Positions 21,407-30,459 of a stretch of 64,000 nt of DNA are shown here, piece after piece. The notes under the pieces are model-generated. The model was not told the DNA's origin. It did no database searches and worked only from the letters and a program-made list of their open reading frames with translations. The DNA is from Solimonas sp. K1W22B-7 (GTDB lineage: Bacteria > Pseudomonadota > Gammaproteobacteria > Nevskiales > Nevskiaceae). The position numbers and the translations under genes were made by a program. Where the stretch lies: the NCBI RefSeq assembly GCF_003428335.1, contig NZ_CP031704.1:2604001-2668000 (forward strand), given 5' to 3'. Each line of letters starts with the position of its first letter. The first letter of the stretch is position 1.

Positions 21407-22834
21407 ATGAGCGATCGCTTGATGGAATTCACCCAGACCCCCTTTGGCAAGAGCCTGGCCACCATGCTGGGCCTGCCGCAGCCGCCGCGCCTGAACCGCG
21501 CCAAGGCGCCCTGGGCCGACCGTCCGCTCGACGGCAAGTTCGTCACCGTGGGCGCCGGCAACGGCGCCGCGCTGACACAACCGCTGCTCGAGGCCCTGGC
21601 CGCCGCCGGCGCCGTGGTCCGCATCGTGCCGGAGCACGCTGGCCTGGCCCCGGTGAAGGCCGCCGCTGCCGCCCTCAACATCGCCGTCACCGGCAATCCG
21701 GGTGCCGACGCCAGCGCGCCGCGCAGCCATGCCGTGCTGTTCGATGCCTCGGGCATCACCGGTGCCGAGCAGCTGCGCGAGCTCTATGACTTCTTCCAGC
21801 CGCTGGTGCGCAACCTGCCGTCCAACGGCCGCGTGGTGGTGCTGTCGCGTGCGCCTGACGAGATCGAGGACATCGGCCTGAAGACGGCCCAGACCGCGCT
21901 GCGCGGCTTCGTGCGCTCGCTGGGCAAGGAAATCGGCAAGAACGGCAGCACCGCCAACCTGCTGGAAGTCGCCGAAGGCGGCGAGGCCTGGCTGGCGGCG
22001 CCGCTGCGCTTCTTCCTGTCGGAGCACTCCGCCTACGTCACCGGCCAGCTGCTGCGCGTCGGCAAGGGCCCCAAGGGCGGCGAGCCGCTGGCCCTGACCG
22101 GCTCGCTGGCCGGCAAGGTGGCCCTGGTCACCGGCGCCGCCCGCGGCATCGGTGCCTCGATCGCAGAGACCCTGGCCCGTGAAGGCGCCCAGGTGATCGG
22201 CATGGATCACCCGTCCGCCGAGGGCGGCCTGGGCGAGACCATGGCGCGCATCGGTGGCCATGGCCTGGCACTGGACGTGACCGCACCCGACGCGGCCGAG
22301 CGCATCGCCAAGGAAGTGGCGGGCAAGTTCGGCGGCCTGGACATCGTGGTCCACAACGCCGGCGTGACCCGCGACAAGATGCTGCGCAACATGTCGCCGC
22401 AGCAGTGGGACCTGGTGCTGAACATCAACCTGGGTGCCATCCTGCGCATCAACGAGGGCCTGCTGAACAAGGGCCTGAACGAGGGCGCGCGCATCGTCTG
22501 CATCTCGTCCATCGGCGGTATCGCCGGCAACGCCGGCCAGACCAACTACGGCTCGACCAAGGCCGGCGTGATCGGCTACGCCCAGGCCCTGGCCGCGACC
22601 ATGGCCAAGCGCGGCGGTTCGATCAATGCCGTGGCGCCCGGCTTCATCGAGACGGCAATGACCGCCGCGATGCCGCTGGGCCCGCGCGAAGTCGGCCGCC
22701 GCATCAACTCGCTGTCGCAGGCCGGCCTGCCGCAGGACATCGCCGAGACGGTGGCCTTCCTGGCTTCGCCGGCGGCCGGCGGCGTCAATGGCAGCACCTT
22801 GCGCGTCTGCGGTCAGAACTGGATGGGCGCGTAA
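21407..22834 (+). CDS. High-molecular-weight 3-oxoacyl-[ACP/CoA] reductase (FabG4-like)
   Basis: The protein has 475 residues from the ATG at 21407 with AGGAG eight bases upstream. Normal FabG has about 245. The C-terminal half is a complete short-chain reductase: GAARGIGASIAETLA, HNAGV, and the catalytic ISSIGGIAGNAGQTNYGSTK. The N-terminal half (about 1-210) is a degenerate Rossmann domain without the glycine motif, as in FabG4-type enzymes that prefer CoA esters and NADH. It probably reduces 3-oxoacyl thioesters in lipid metabolism. A strong hairpin follows the stop. Confidence 0.88.
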   Translation: MSDRLMEFTQTPFGKSLATMLGLPQPPRLNRAKAPWADRPLDGKFVTVGAGNGAALTQPLLEALAAAGAVVRIVPEHAGLAPVKAAAAALNIAVTGNPGADASAPRSHAVLFDASGITGAEQLRELYDFFQPLVRNLPSNGRVVVLSRAPDEIEDIGLKTAQTALRGFVRSLGKEIGKNGSTANLLEVAEGGEAWLAAPLRFFLSEHSAYVTGQLLRVGKGPKGGEPLALTGSLAGKVALVTGAARGIGASIAETLAREGAQVIGMDHPSAEGGLGETMARIGGHGLALDVTAPDAAERIAKEVAGKFGGLDIVVHNAGVTRDKMLRNMSPQQWDLVLNINLGAILRINEGLLNKGLNEGARIVCISSIGGIAGNAGQTNYGSTKAGVIGYAQALAATMAKRGGSINAVAPGFIETAMTAAMPLGPREVGRRINSLSQAGLPQDIAETVAFLASPAAGGVNGSTLRVCGQNWMGA

Positions 22835-22849
22835 GCGGACCCGAATGAA

Positions 22850-22874
22850 GGGGAGGGCCGCAACGGCCCTCCCC
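22850..22874 (+). terminator. Hairpin after fabG
   Basis: GGGGAGGGCCG and CGGCCCTCCCC form a perfect 11-bp stem around CAA, starting 16 bp after the fabG stop. No U tract, so strength is uncertain. Confidence 0.6.
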
Positions 22875-22998
22875 AACGGGTACGAAAGCAGTCACAATGC
22901 GCTGCGACCCCTCCGGCGAATGCCGGTCCGGGCGTAAAAAAGATAATTACATCAATGCATTCCGGGCGGCTGACGCCGGAAGGCCCGATAATCAGCGC

Positions 22999-23586
22999 AT
23001 GACTCTCCAACGGATCGCCGAATCCAAGCTGCCGACTCTCTTCGCCGAGTTCAGCATTACCGTGTTCCAGTCCGACGACGGCAAGGAGCACGTGGTGGTG
23101 TCGCTCGGCGACCTGGCGGGTGCACCGCCGCTGGTCCGCATCCATTCGGAATGCCTGACCGGCGACGCGCTGTTCTCGCTGCGCTGCGACTGCGGCGCCC
23201 AGCTCAATGCGGCGCTGGAGAAGATTGCGGCGGACGGGCGCGGGGCGGTGCTGTACCTGCGCCAGGAAGGCCGCGGCATCGGTCTGGGCAACAAGATCCG
23301 CGCCTACGCCCTGCAGGACAAGGGCGCCGACACGGTGGAAGCCAACCACCAGCTGGGCTTCCCGGCCGATGCGCGGGAGTACAGCCTGGCGATCGAGCTG
23401 CTCAAGGAACTCGGCCTGTGCCATATCCGCCTGATGACCAACAACCCGCGCAAGCTCGACGCGCTGGAGCAGGCGGGCTTCAACGTGGTGGAGCGCGTGG
23501 CGCTGGAAAGCGGCCGCAACCCGCATAACGAATCCTACCTGGCCACCAAGGCCGCCAAGCTGGGGCACCTGCTGGGCCTGCCGTGA
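22999..23586 (+). CDS. ribA: GTP cyclohydrolase II
   Basis: The protein has 195 residues, the usual size for RibA (E. coli 196). The zinc-binding cysteines lie in [20 protein letters not shown], the GTP-binding segment in [14 protein letters not shown], and the C-terminal motif is [13 protein letters not shown]. It opens the imidazole ring of GTP in the first step of riboflavin synthesis. An AT-rich stretch (AAAAAAGATAATTACATC, about 22936-22953) upstream is a probable promoter; no FMN riboswitch is seen. Its stop overlaps the GTG start of the next gene by four bases. Confidence 0.96.
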   Translation: MTLQRIAESKLPTLFAEFSITVFQSDDGKEHVVVSLGDLAGAPPLVRIHSECLTGDALFSLRCDCGAQLNAALEKIAADGRGAVLYLRQEGRGIGLGNKIRAYALQDKGADTVEANHQLGFPADAREYSLAIELLKELGLCHIRLMTNNPRKLDALEQAGFNVVERVALESGRNPHNESYLATKAAKLGHLLGLP

Positions 23587-25586
23587 GCAAGATCGACCCT
23601 TCCGAGCTAAGCGAAAAGCAGCCAGGCCTGCTGCGCGGGCTGGGGCAGTTGACGGTCTCGACCTACCGCGTGTCCAAGGGCTTCGTGCCGCTGGTGAAGT
23701 TGCTGGCGTCGGAGCCCGATGTCACCCGCGATGAGCTGACCCATGCCATCGACAAGGCCTTCGAGGGCCTGTACCAGCATCCGCTGCTGCGCCAGACCGA
23801 GAAGCTGACGACCTACCTGCGTACGCGTCACCTGATTCCCAACGAGCAGTCCACCGAGGAGCTGATCCGCTTCATGGTGGAGCAGATCACCGCGCGCTCG
23901 CCGGTGCCGGTGCCCGATGCGCTGGTGCAGGAGTTCTGGCACTTCTTCAACGAGCTGTTCTCGTCTCCGGACCTGAAAGGCCTGGGCGAACTGACGCTGG
24001 ACATGGTGCGCCTGGTGCTGCGGACCTACGAGCAGCAGCTGGTGGAGATCGTCAACCTGCTCAAGGCCGGGCGCCGCTTCAACCAGTGGCAGCTCAACGA
24101 GATCCTGCGCCGTGCCGCGCTGATCCGCACCGATACCGTGATCGTGCGGCGCCAGATCCGCGCGCTGCGCCACATCAAGCCGTTCTTCCAGGCCGATCCG
24201 CGCGACTTCGCCGCGCAGGCGCAGATCGTGGCGGCGATGGTGCGCGAGTTCGGGCCGTTCTTCATCAAGATGGCGCAGGCCGCGGCCGCCAGCTCCGACT
24301 TCCTGCCGGAGGAGATCGCGAAGGAACTCGCGGTGTTCCACGAGGACGTGCCGCCGATGACGGAGGAGGAGGTGACCTCCGCCTTCCTCGAGTGCTACGG
24401 CAAGCCGGCGCACAAGCTGTTCATGGACTTCGACCCGGCGCGGCCGGTGAAGTCGGGCTCCATCGGCAGCGTCTACTTCGCCAAGAAGCCCTTCATCGAG
24501 GACGGCAAGGAAGTATTGAAGCCGGTGGTGATCAAGGTCGGGCGTCACAACATCGACCGCGAGTTCATCATCGGCAAGCTGGTGCTGGGCCTGGCGATCA
24601 TGTCCTCGCAGTACTGGGCGCCGCATACCAAGCTGGCGCCGTTCCTGCGCGCGATGCAGGAGCAGATCGACGAGTTCGTCGCCGGCTTCGTCGAGGAGCT
24701 GGATTTCGAGTCCGAGGCACGGCACCACCTGCGCTTCTACGAGCGCAGCCTCAAGTCGAACATGTGGAAGGTGCCGGCGATCTACAACCACACGCGGCGC
24801 ATCATAGAGATGGAATACCTCTCCGATGCGAGCAGCCTGACACGGGCGCTGCGCCGCATGCCCTCGTCCGAGCGCCGCCGCTTCCAGCGCCAGATCAGCG
24901 AGCGCCTGCTGTACACACTGCTGTACCACGTGATGGTGCACGGCGAGATGCACGGCGACCTGCATCCCGGCAACATCATGATCGGCTCCGACGGTGCGCT
25001 GCACCTGATCGACTGGGGCAACGTGGTGCCGCTGGACGGCAAGTGGAACCTGGTCTGGGACTACCTCGCCGGAGCCATCCTCGCCGATACCCATCTGCTG
25101 ACCGACACGCTGATCCGCGTCAGTACCCAGCCCGAGGCCAATGCCCTGCGGCGCGCCGAGATCAAGGCGCTGCTGGACGAGACGCTGGCGAAGAAGGGCA
25201 TTCGTCCGCTGACGCTGAAGACCTTCATTCCCGAACTCAAGCGCGAGGGCGCCGACGGCCTGTATCGCCGCGGCCAGGCGATCCTGCAGCTGATGTCCAA
25301 CACCCAGCATGCCGGGCTGGTACTCAAGCGCGACTACCTGCACCTGTCGCGCGCGCTGTTCGCCGCCGCTGGCAGTTTCGGCTCGCTGTACGAGAACGAG
25401 TCGAAGAAGATGCTCGCCGCCGACGTGGCGCGCGGCCTGCTGCGCCTGCCGGTGACCTTCACCCAGGACCGTCTTTATGAAGAAGGCCGCAGCCTGCGCT
25501 CGCGCCTGGCGCGGATGCTGCCGCTGCCGCGGATTCTCAAGCAACGCCTGGCGCCACCGGCGCACCCGGCCCTCAACGCCCCGTAG
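23583..25586 (+). CDS. AarF/ABC1/UbiB-family atypical kinase, long form
   Basis: The protein has 667 residues from a GTG overlapping the ribA stop. UbiB/AarF proteins usually have 430-550, so there are about 150 extra N-terminal residues, largely helical. The family core is present: the KxGQ-like [17 protein letters not shown], the Ala-rich-loop substitute [12 protein letters not shown], the lysine in VVIKVGRHN, the catalytic loop [12 protein letters not shown] and metal site LIDWGN. Members support ubiquinone synthesis or lipid handling and have ATPase activity. Coupling to ribA and pyrD is notable, because PyrD class 2 uses ubiquinone. No terminal membrane helices are obvious. Confidence 0.85.
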   Translation: MSKIDPSELSEKQPGLLRGLGQLTVSTYRVSKGFVPLVKLLASEPDVTRDELTHAIDKAFEGLYQHPLLRQTEKLTTYLRTRHLIPNEQSTEELIRFMVEQITARSPVPVPDALVQEFWHFFNELFSSPDLKGLGELTLDMVRLVLRTYEQQLVEIVNLLKAGRRFNQWQLNEILRRAALIRTDTVIVRRQIRALRHIKPFFQADPRDFAAQAQIVAAMVREFGPFFIKMAQAAAASSDFLPEEIAKELAVFHEDVPPMTEEEVTSAFLECYGKPAHKLFMDFDPARPVKSGSIGSVYFAKKPFIEDGKEVLKPVVIKVGRHNIDREFIIGKLVLGLAIMSSQYWAPHTKLAPFLRAMQEQIDEFVAGFVEELDFESEARHHLRFYERSLKSNMWKVPAIYNHTRRIIEMEYLSDASSLTRALRRMPSSERRRFQRQISERLLYTLLYHVMVHGEMHGDLHPGNIMIGSDGALHLIDWGNVVPLDGKWNLVWDYLAGAILADTHLLTDTLIRVSTQPEANALRRAEIKALLDETLAKKGIRPLTLKTFIPELKREGADGLYRRGQAILQLMSNTQHAGLVLKRDYLHLSRALFAAAGSFGSLYENESKKMLAADVARGLLRLPVTFTQDRLYEEGRSLRSRLARMLPLPRILKQRLAPPAHPALNAP

Positions 25587-25595
25587 CCCCAAGAC

Positions 25596-26603
25596 ATGCT
25601 CTATTCGCTGGCGCGCAGCGCGCTGTTCCAGCTCGACGCCGAACGCGCGCACGAGCTGACGATCGCCTCCTTCAGGCACCTGCCGCGCCTGGCCACGGCG
25701 CCCTTCGCGGGGCGCGCGCCGGACGACCCGGTGCGCCTGTTCGGGCTGAACTTTCCCAACCGCGTGGGCCTGGCCGCCGGCCTGGACAAGAACGGCGAAT
25801 GCATCGAGGCCTGGGCCCGCCTGGGTTTCGGTTTCATCGAGGTGGGCACGGTCACGCCGCGGCCGCAGCCGGGCAACCCCAAGCCGCGCATGTTCCGCCT
25901 GGTGGAACAGCAGGCCCTGATCAACCGCCTGGGTTTCAACAACAAGGGCGTGGACTACCTGCTGCGGCAGGTGGCGCAGGCCGACTATTCCGGCATCCTG
26001 GGCATCAACATCGGCAAGAACGCCGACACGCCGATCGAGCGCGCGGCCGACGACTACCTGATCTGCCTGCGCAAGGTCTACCAGGCAGCCAGCTATGTCA
26101 CCGTCAACATCTCCTCGCCCAACACCAGGAACCTGCGCGACCTGCAGGACGAGGCCAAGCTGGAGGCCCTGCTCAAGGCGCTGAAGGACGAGCATCGGGG
26201 ACTGGCACAGCGCCACGGCAAGCACACGCCGATGCTGGTCAAGATCGCTCCGGACGTGAGTCCGTCGCAGCTGGACCACATTGCGCGGCTAGCGGTCGAG
26301 CTGGGCATCGATGGCCTGATCGCCACCAATACCACGCTGTCGCGTCCCGGCCTGGAACAGGAGCCGCTGGCCAGACAGCAGGGCGGCCTGTCCGGCGCGC
26401 CGCTGGAGAGCCTGGCCTGCGAGACCCTGCGCCAGCTGCGAGCCCGCGTCGGCAAGGACTACCCTCTGGTGGGCGTGGGCGGCATCTGCTCGGGCGAGGA
26501 CGCCCGGGCACGCCGCCGTGCCGGCGCCGACCTGCTGCAGATCTATACCGGCTTCATCTACCAGGGGCCGCGGCTGGTCGCGGAGTGCGCCCAGGGCGCC
26601 TGA
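25596..26603 (+). CDS. pyrD: Dihydroorotate dehydrogenase (quinone), class 2
   Basis: The protein has 335 residues (E. coli 336). It has the N-terminal membrane-associating helices (MLYSLARSALFQLDAERAHE) of class 2 enzymes, then FMN-binding NRVGLAAGLDKNGE and INIGKNADTP, the catalytic-serine loop NISSPNTRNLRDLQ, ATNTTLSR, and the phosphate-binding VGVGGICSGEDA. It oxidises dihydroorotate to orotate with ubiquinone as acceptor, in pyrimidine synthesis. It starts 10 bp after the AarF gene. Confidence 0.96.
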   Translation: MLYSLARSALFQLDAERAHELTIASFRHLPRLATAPFAGRAPDDPVRLFGLNFPNRVGLAAGLDKNGECIEAWARLGFGFIEVGTVTPRPQPGNPKPRMFRLVEQQALINRLGFNNKGVDYLLRQVAQADYSGILGINIGKNADTPIERAADDYLICLRKVYQAASYVTVNISSPNTRNLRDLQDEAKLEALLKALKDEHRGLAQRHGKHTPMLVKIAPDVSPSQLDHIARLAVELGIDGLIATNTTLSRPGLEQEPLARQQGGLSGAPLESLACETLRQLRARVGKDYPLVGVGGICSGEDARARRRAGADLLQIYTGFIYQGPRLVAECAQGA

Positions 26604-26768
26604 GGGGGCTTTCGGCCTGTCCGGAAGGCGACCACTAGGAATAATGGCCCATAGAATCGGGCAGGTTGCTGCTGTCATCGTCAATACATTATATTCGACG
26701 AATAATCACTCAAATTCCGGCAGTTCTTTGGTTTTTCTTTATTTGGCGGTTCAAACAGGGGAAGAGTA

Positions 26769-27974
26769 ATGCGCATGCGGATCATCAGCGCGGCGGCCTT
26801 GGCGATGTTCAGTGTCGCCCCGGCTTACGCAGTCACCACGGACGGCTACGAAATTCCGTATGTCGGAGCGTTCTACTCCTACGAGATCGGCGACAGCAAG
26901 CGCGATTCCGACGAGGGTCAGGGCTTCCAGATCAACGCCGGCATGCCGATCGACTGGGGCTCCAACAACGCCCTCGAACTGACGTTCTTCGACGCCGGCC
27001 GCGAGCGCGAGATCGACGGCAACAAGGACTACCAGTCGGCCCTGTCGCTGGACCTGGTGCACCACTACGGTGAGCCGAACACCGGCGTGAAGTATGTGCC
27101 GCGCTTCAAGCCCTTCCTGCTCGCCGGCCTCGGCGTGATCCAGGAAGACGTGCGTGGCGACGATCATGTGCATGGCGGCATCAACCTCGGCGCCGGCCTG
27201 CTGTTCCCGCTGCCCTGGTACGGCCTGGGCATCCGCACGGAAGCCCGCGCGCAGGCCCAGTACAACGACGAATCCGTGTCCGGTGAGGACATCCTGGTCG
27301 ACTATCGCGTCAACGTCGGCCTGCAGATCCCGCTGACCCCGTTCTTCGGCGAGCGCAGCGCGCCGGTCGGCAAGCCGGGCGAGTGCGAAATTTCCGTGGT
27401 CGATCCGGTCACCGGCCGCACCGACTGCGCCGTGGACACCGACGCCGACGGCATCTTCGACAGCGTCGACCAGTGCCCGGGTACGCCTCCCGGCACGCCG
27501 GTCAACACCAACGGCTGCCCGGTGGGCAGCACCGGCACCGATACCGACGGTGACGGCGTTCCGGATGTTGCGGACCGTTGCCCGGAGACCAAGCAGGGCA
27601 TGACGGTGGACGTCGCCGGTTGCGTGGTCGGCCAGACCATGACGCTGCAGGGCGTGAAGTTCCACAACAACTCCGCCGAGCTGACCGACGCTTCCCGCGG
27701 CATCCTCGATGGCGTCGCCCGTACGCTGGACAGCCAGAAGAACCTGGCCGTGGAGATCGGTGGCCACACCGACGCCATCGGCACGGAAGCCTTCAACCTG
27801 CTGCTGTCACAGCAGCGCGCCGAGTCGGTACGCCAGTACCTGATCGGCCGCGGCATCGCCAGCAACCGCATGACGGCGCAGGGCTACGGCGAGTTCCAGC
27901 CGGTCGCCTCCAACGAGGCCGAAGCCGGTCGCGAGTCGAACCGTCGCGTGGAGTTCAAGATCATCGTCGAGTAA
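26769..27974 (+). CDS. OmpA-family outer-membrane protein with type-3 thrombospondin repeats
   Basis: The protein has 401 residues. A signal peptide ends near APAYA. Residues about 22-195 form a predicted eight-strand beta-barrel. Two calcium-binding thrombospondin type-3 repeats follow (DTDADGIFDSVDQCP and DTDGDGVPDVADRCP). The C-terminal OmpA domain has VKFHNNSAEL, IGGHTDAIGTEAFN and LSQQRAESVRQYL, and binds peptidoglycan. It links the outer membrane to the cell wall. A hairpin with a T run ends the unit; upstream is AT-rich, suggesting strong expression. A second in-frame ATG lies six bases downstream. Confidence 0.93.
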   Translation: MRMRIISAAALAMFSVAPAYAVTTDGYEIPYVGAFYSYEIGDSKRDSDEGQGFQINAGMPIDWGSNNALELTFFDAGREREIDGNKDYQSALSLDLVHHYGEPNTGVKYVPRFKPFLLAGLGVIQEDVRGDDHVHGGINLGAGLLFPLPWYGLGIRTEARAQAQYNDESVSGEDILVDYRVNVGLQIPLTPFFGERSAPVGKPGECEISVVDPVTGRTDCAVDTDADGIFDSVDQCPGTPPGTPVNTNGCPVGSTGTDTDGDGVPDVADRCPETKQGMTVDVAGCVVGQTMTLQGVKFHNNSAELTDASRGILDGVARTLDSQKNLAVEIGGHTDAIGTEAFNLLLSQQRAESVRQYLIGRGIASNRMTAQGYGEFQPVASNEAEAGRESNRRVEFKIIVE

Positions 27975-28000
27975 CCTCGCCGGTCATCTGTCCGGACCAG

Positions 28001-28033
28001 ACCGCGTGCTACCCTCGGTGGCACGCGGTTTTT
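28001..28033 (+). terminator. Intrinsic terminator after ompA-like gene
   Basis: ACCGCGTGC (28001-28009) pairs with GCACGCGGT (28021-28029), followed by a T run. It starts 27 bp after the stop codon. Confidence 0.85.
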
Positions 28034-28064
28034 CATTTACCGATCCTCTTGAGAGGGCTGGATC

Positions 28065-29141
28065 ATGTTCAAACGCCTCCTGATGGCGACGGCGCTGGTG
28101 CTGGCCGGCTGCGGTGACTCTTCGGCTCCCGGCGGCGGCTCCTCCGATGCCGTCGTTCGCTTCATCGTGCTGGGCGACGGTGGCGCGCCGCCGGAATCCG
28201 GCGACGTGGCGAAGATCGTGGAAAAGGTCTGCGCGCAGCGCGGCTGCGACTTTGCGATCGGCGGCGGCGACAACATCTACGACCAGGGCGCCGATTCGCC
28301 CGACGACCCGATTTTCCAGGCCGCCTTCGAAGAGCCCTACAAGAACCTGGATTTTCCGTTCTTCATGGCGCTGGGCAACCACGACAATTCCAATTCCTCG
28401 CTGGGTGGTGGCGGCAGCAATGAGCGTGGCGACCACGAGGTGGCCTACACCGCCAAGTCACAGAAGTGGGTGATGCCGGCGCGTTACTACACGCAGGGCT
28501 GGCCGCGCGGCAGCGCCAACCCGGCGGTAGAACTGTTCGTGCTGGACTCCAGCCCGATCACGCATTTCTTCAACGATCTCAACCCGGCCTGGAACGGCAG
28601 CAGCCTGGAAACCTACATCGCCGAGCAGAAGACCGACATGCAGGCGGCGCTGGCGGCGAGCAAGGCCACCTGGAAGTTCGCGCTGGCGCATCATCCCTAT
28701 GTCTCCAACGGCATGCATGGCAACGCCGGCAACTACGAGGGCGGCGCGCAGCCGGACCTCTGCGCACTGGCCGGCCTGATCAGCCCGAGTTGCCGCGGCG
28801 CCGACTACAAGGCCTTCCTGGAACAGACGGTCTGCGACAAGGTGGACGTGTTCTTCAACGGCCACGACCATGAGCTGTACTGGCTCAAGCCGGTGACGGC
28901 CTGCGGCAAGACCCAGCACATCCTCTCCGGCGCCGCTTCCAAGCACCGCAGCATCCAGGACGCCGAGCGCAACCCGACCTACTACCAGGCCGGCGACACC
29001 TTCGGCTTCTTCTGGGTGGAACTGCGCGGCAAGCGCTTCACCGGCGCGGCCTACCGCGTGCAGGAAGGCGGGATCGCCACCGACGTCGATGCCCAGGGCG
29101 CGCCCAAGCCGGCCTTCGAAATGAGCTTCACCAAGCAATGA
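28065..29141 (+). CDS. Lipoprotein metallophosphoesterase (purple acid phosphatase-like)
   Basis: The protein has 358 residues with a lipobox (LVLAGC, Cys near residue 16). All metallophosphoesterase blocks are present: FIVLGDGG, GGGDNIYDQGA, LGNHDNSN, HHPYVSNGMHG and FNGHDHELYW. The spacing and the GGGDNIYDQG form resemble tartrate-resistant acid phosphatases more than nucleotidases. It is probably a periplasmic or outer-membrane-attached phosphatase. Its stop overlaps the next lipoprotein gene by four bases. Confidence 0.88.
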   Translation: MFKRLLMATALVLAGCGDSSAPGGGSSDAVVRFIVLGDGGAPPESGDVAKIVEKVCAQRGCDFAIGGGDNIYDQGADSPDDPIFQAAFEEPYKNLDFPFFMALGNHDNSNSSLGGGGSNERGDHEVAYTAKSQKWVMPARYYTQGWPRGSANPAVELFVLDSSPITHFFNDLNPAWNGSSLETYIAEQKTDMQAALAASKATWKFALAHHPYVSNGMHGNAGNYEGGAQPDLCALAGLISPSCRGADYKAFLEQTVCDKVDVFFNGHDHELYWLKPVTACGKTQHILSGAASKHRSIQDAERNPTYYQAGDTFGFFWVELRGKRFTGAAYRVQEGGIATDVDAQGAPKPAFEMSFTKQ

Positions 29142-29674
29142 GACGCCTGCTGTGGTCGATCCTGCTGCTGGCCGGCGTGGCGGGCTGCCAGCACGAGCCG
29201 GGGCCGCGTCCGGTGGACGTACCCGCCACCGGCATGCAGCTGCAGCTGCCGGGCAGCTGGCAGCTGGATTCCAGCCCCGGCAGCCTGCTGTTCGCGCTGC
29301 CGGTAGAGCAGGGCAAGGTGGTGGGGCGCAGCTTCTTCCTGGTGTCCAGCGACCCGATGCGCGAGCAGCCCAGCGGTCGCCCCGCGACCCTGGAGAGCTA
29401 CGTGCAGTTCAAGGAAGCGCAGGGCAGGGCCCAGGCCCGCGACTACCGCGTGGTCGAGTCGCGGCGCCTGCAGCTCGACGGCGTGGAGGTCGAGCTGCGC
29501 GAGGTGGAGCTGGGCGGCCAGATGGAAACGCGCCGCAGCCTCGCCGGGCTGCTGGTGCGGGGCCAGGAGGGCCTGCTGCTGGTGGGTTCGGCGCCGGCTG
29601 ACGACTTCCCGCGCCTGCGCAGGGATTTCGAAGGCGTGATCCGCAGCCTGCGCTGGAACGATGCCGTCCCCTGA
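29138..29674 (+). CDS. Predicted lipoprotein, coupled to the phosphoesterase
   Basis: The protein has 178 residues, start codon overlapping the upstream stop (ATGA). The lipobox LAGVAGC gives Cys17. The mature region shows alternating hydrophobic and charged residues (LESYVQFKEAQGRAQARDYR, LDGVEVELREVELGGQ) and no catalytic motif. Its role is unknown; translational coupling to the phosphatase suggests related function or shared timing. Confidence 0.7.
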   Translation: MRRLLWSILLLAGVAGCQHEPGPRPVDVPATGMQLQLPGSWQLDSSPGSLLFALPVEQGKVVGRSFFLVSSDPMREQPSGRPATLESYVQFKEAQGRAQARDYRVVESRRLQLDGVEVELREVELGGQMETRRSLAGLLVRGQEGLLLVGSAPADDFPRLRRDFEGVIRSLRWNDAVP

Positions 29675-29879
29675 GATGGAAGACGACGACGAAATCGTCT
29701 CGCCCTGCGTGGGCGTCTGCCGGCTCGATTCGCAGCATATGTGCATCGGCTGCCAACGCAGCATGGACGAGATCTCGGAGTGGTTCTACGCCAGCGACGA
29801 GCGCAAGCGCGAGATCCTGGAGCTGGCGCAGCTGCGGTTGGCGGGGCTGGACAAGCGCAAGCCGTTCTGGCGGCGCTGA
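29661..29879 (+). CDS. DUF1289-family small Fe-S/zinc-type protein
   Basis: The protein has 72 residues. The family signature is plain: SPCVGVCRLD, then MCIGCQRSMDEISEW, with four conserved cysteines, followed by a basic helix (SDERKREILELAQLRLAG). The cysteines probably bind a metal; the function is not established. The ATG at 29661 overlaps the upstream gene by 14 bases; an ATG at 29676 just after that stop would remove five residues. Neither has a strong ribosome site. Confidence 0.85.
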   Translation: MPSPEMEDDDEIVSPCVGVCRLDSQHMCIGCQRSMDEISEWFYASDERKREILELAQLRLAGLDKRKPFWRR

Positions 29880-29946
29880 CGGGGTCGACAACCCCCATTT
29901 CCCTCGCAACAGCGGCAGAATCTCCGGAATACCTTTCGGAGCCCCC

Positions 29947-30384
29947 ATGCAGCCCCAACGCAGCGACTACGGCCACTTCCTCCAGATCCCCACGCGCTGG
30001 GGCGACCTGGACGCCCTGGGCCACGTCAACAACACCAACTTCTTCGTCTTCGACGAGTCCGTGCGCCTGGACTATTTCGAGATGTTCAGCCGCGACAACC
30101 CGCGCTTCTGGAAGGAAGAGGGCCTGATCCTGGCCAACCTGGGCTGCGACTTCGTTGCGCAGCTGCGCCATCCCTCCACGGTCGAAGCGGGCTTCCGCAG
30201 CGCGCGCATGGGCCGTTCCAGCATGAATACCGAAGCCGGCATGTTCGTCGGCGACAAGCTGGTGGCGGTGACCCGGGGCGTGCTGGTGTGGTTCGACTAT
30301 ACGAAGCAGAAGCCGGCACCGATCCCGGAGAACGTCCGCGCCGCCATTCGCGGGCGCGAGAAGATCGCGCCGGAGGAAGCATGA
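29947..30384 (+). CDS. Acyl-CoA thioesterase, 4HBT hot-dog family
   Basis: The protein has 145 residues. The YbgC/FadM-like motif TRWGDLDALGHVNNTNFF includes the Asp used in 4-hydroxybenzoyl-CoA-type thioesterases, followed by RLDYFEMF. It should hydrolyse an acyl-CoA in the cytoplasm. A GC-rich hairpin follows 28 bp after the stop. Confidence 0.88.
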   Translation: MQPQRSDYGHFLQIPTRWGDLDALGHVNNTNFFVFDESVRLDYFEMFSRDNPRFWKEEGLILANLGCDFVAQLRHPSTVEAGFRSARMGRSSMNTEAGMFVGDKLVAVTRGVLVWFDYTKQKPAPIPENVRAAIRGREKIAPEEA

Positions 30385-30412
30385 TCCGGAAAACCTGATC
30401 CGGAAAAGAAAA

Positions 30413-30432
30413 CGGCCCGCTTGCGCGGGCCG
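30413..30432. terminator. Hairpin between convergent thioesterase and phoX-like genes
   Basis: CGGCCCGC and GCGGGCCG pair around TTGC, preceded by an A-rich stretch (AAAAGAAAA), so it could end transcription on the minus strand in particular. Confidence 0.7.
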
Positions 30433-30459
30433 AGTGGTGCAAAGTTGTAGCGGGATGCT

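Noticed and set aside
22876-22998. FMN riboswitch upstream of ribA
   Set aside because: The spacing is short and the conserved FMN-element blocks are absent; only an AT-rich promoter-like stretch is seen.
23607-26279. An 890-codon open frame on the minus strand opposite aarF and pyrD
   Set aside because: It mirrors the codons of well-supported genes, is His/Arg/Gln-rich in the manner of antisense frames in GC-rich DNA, and shows no motif.
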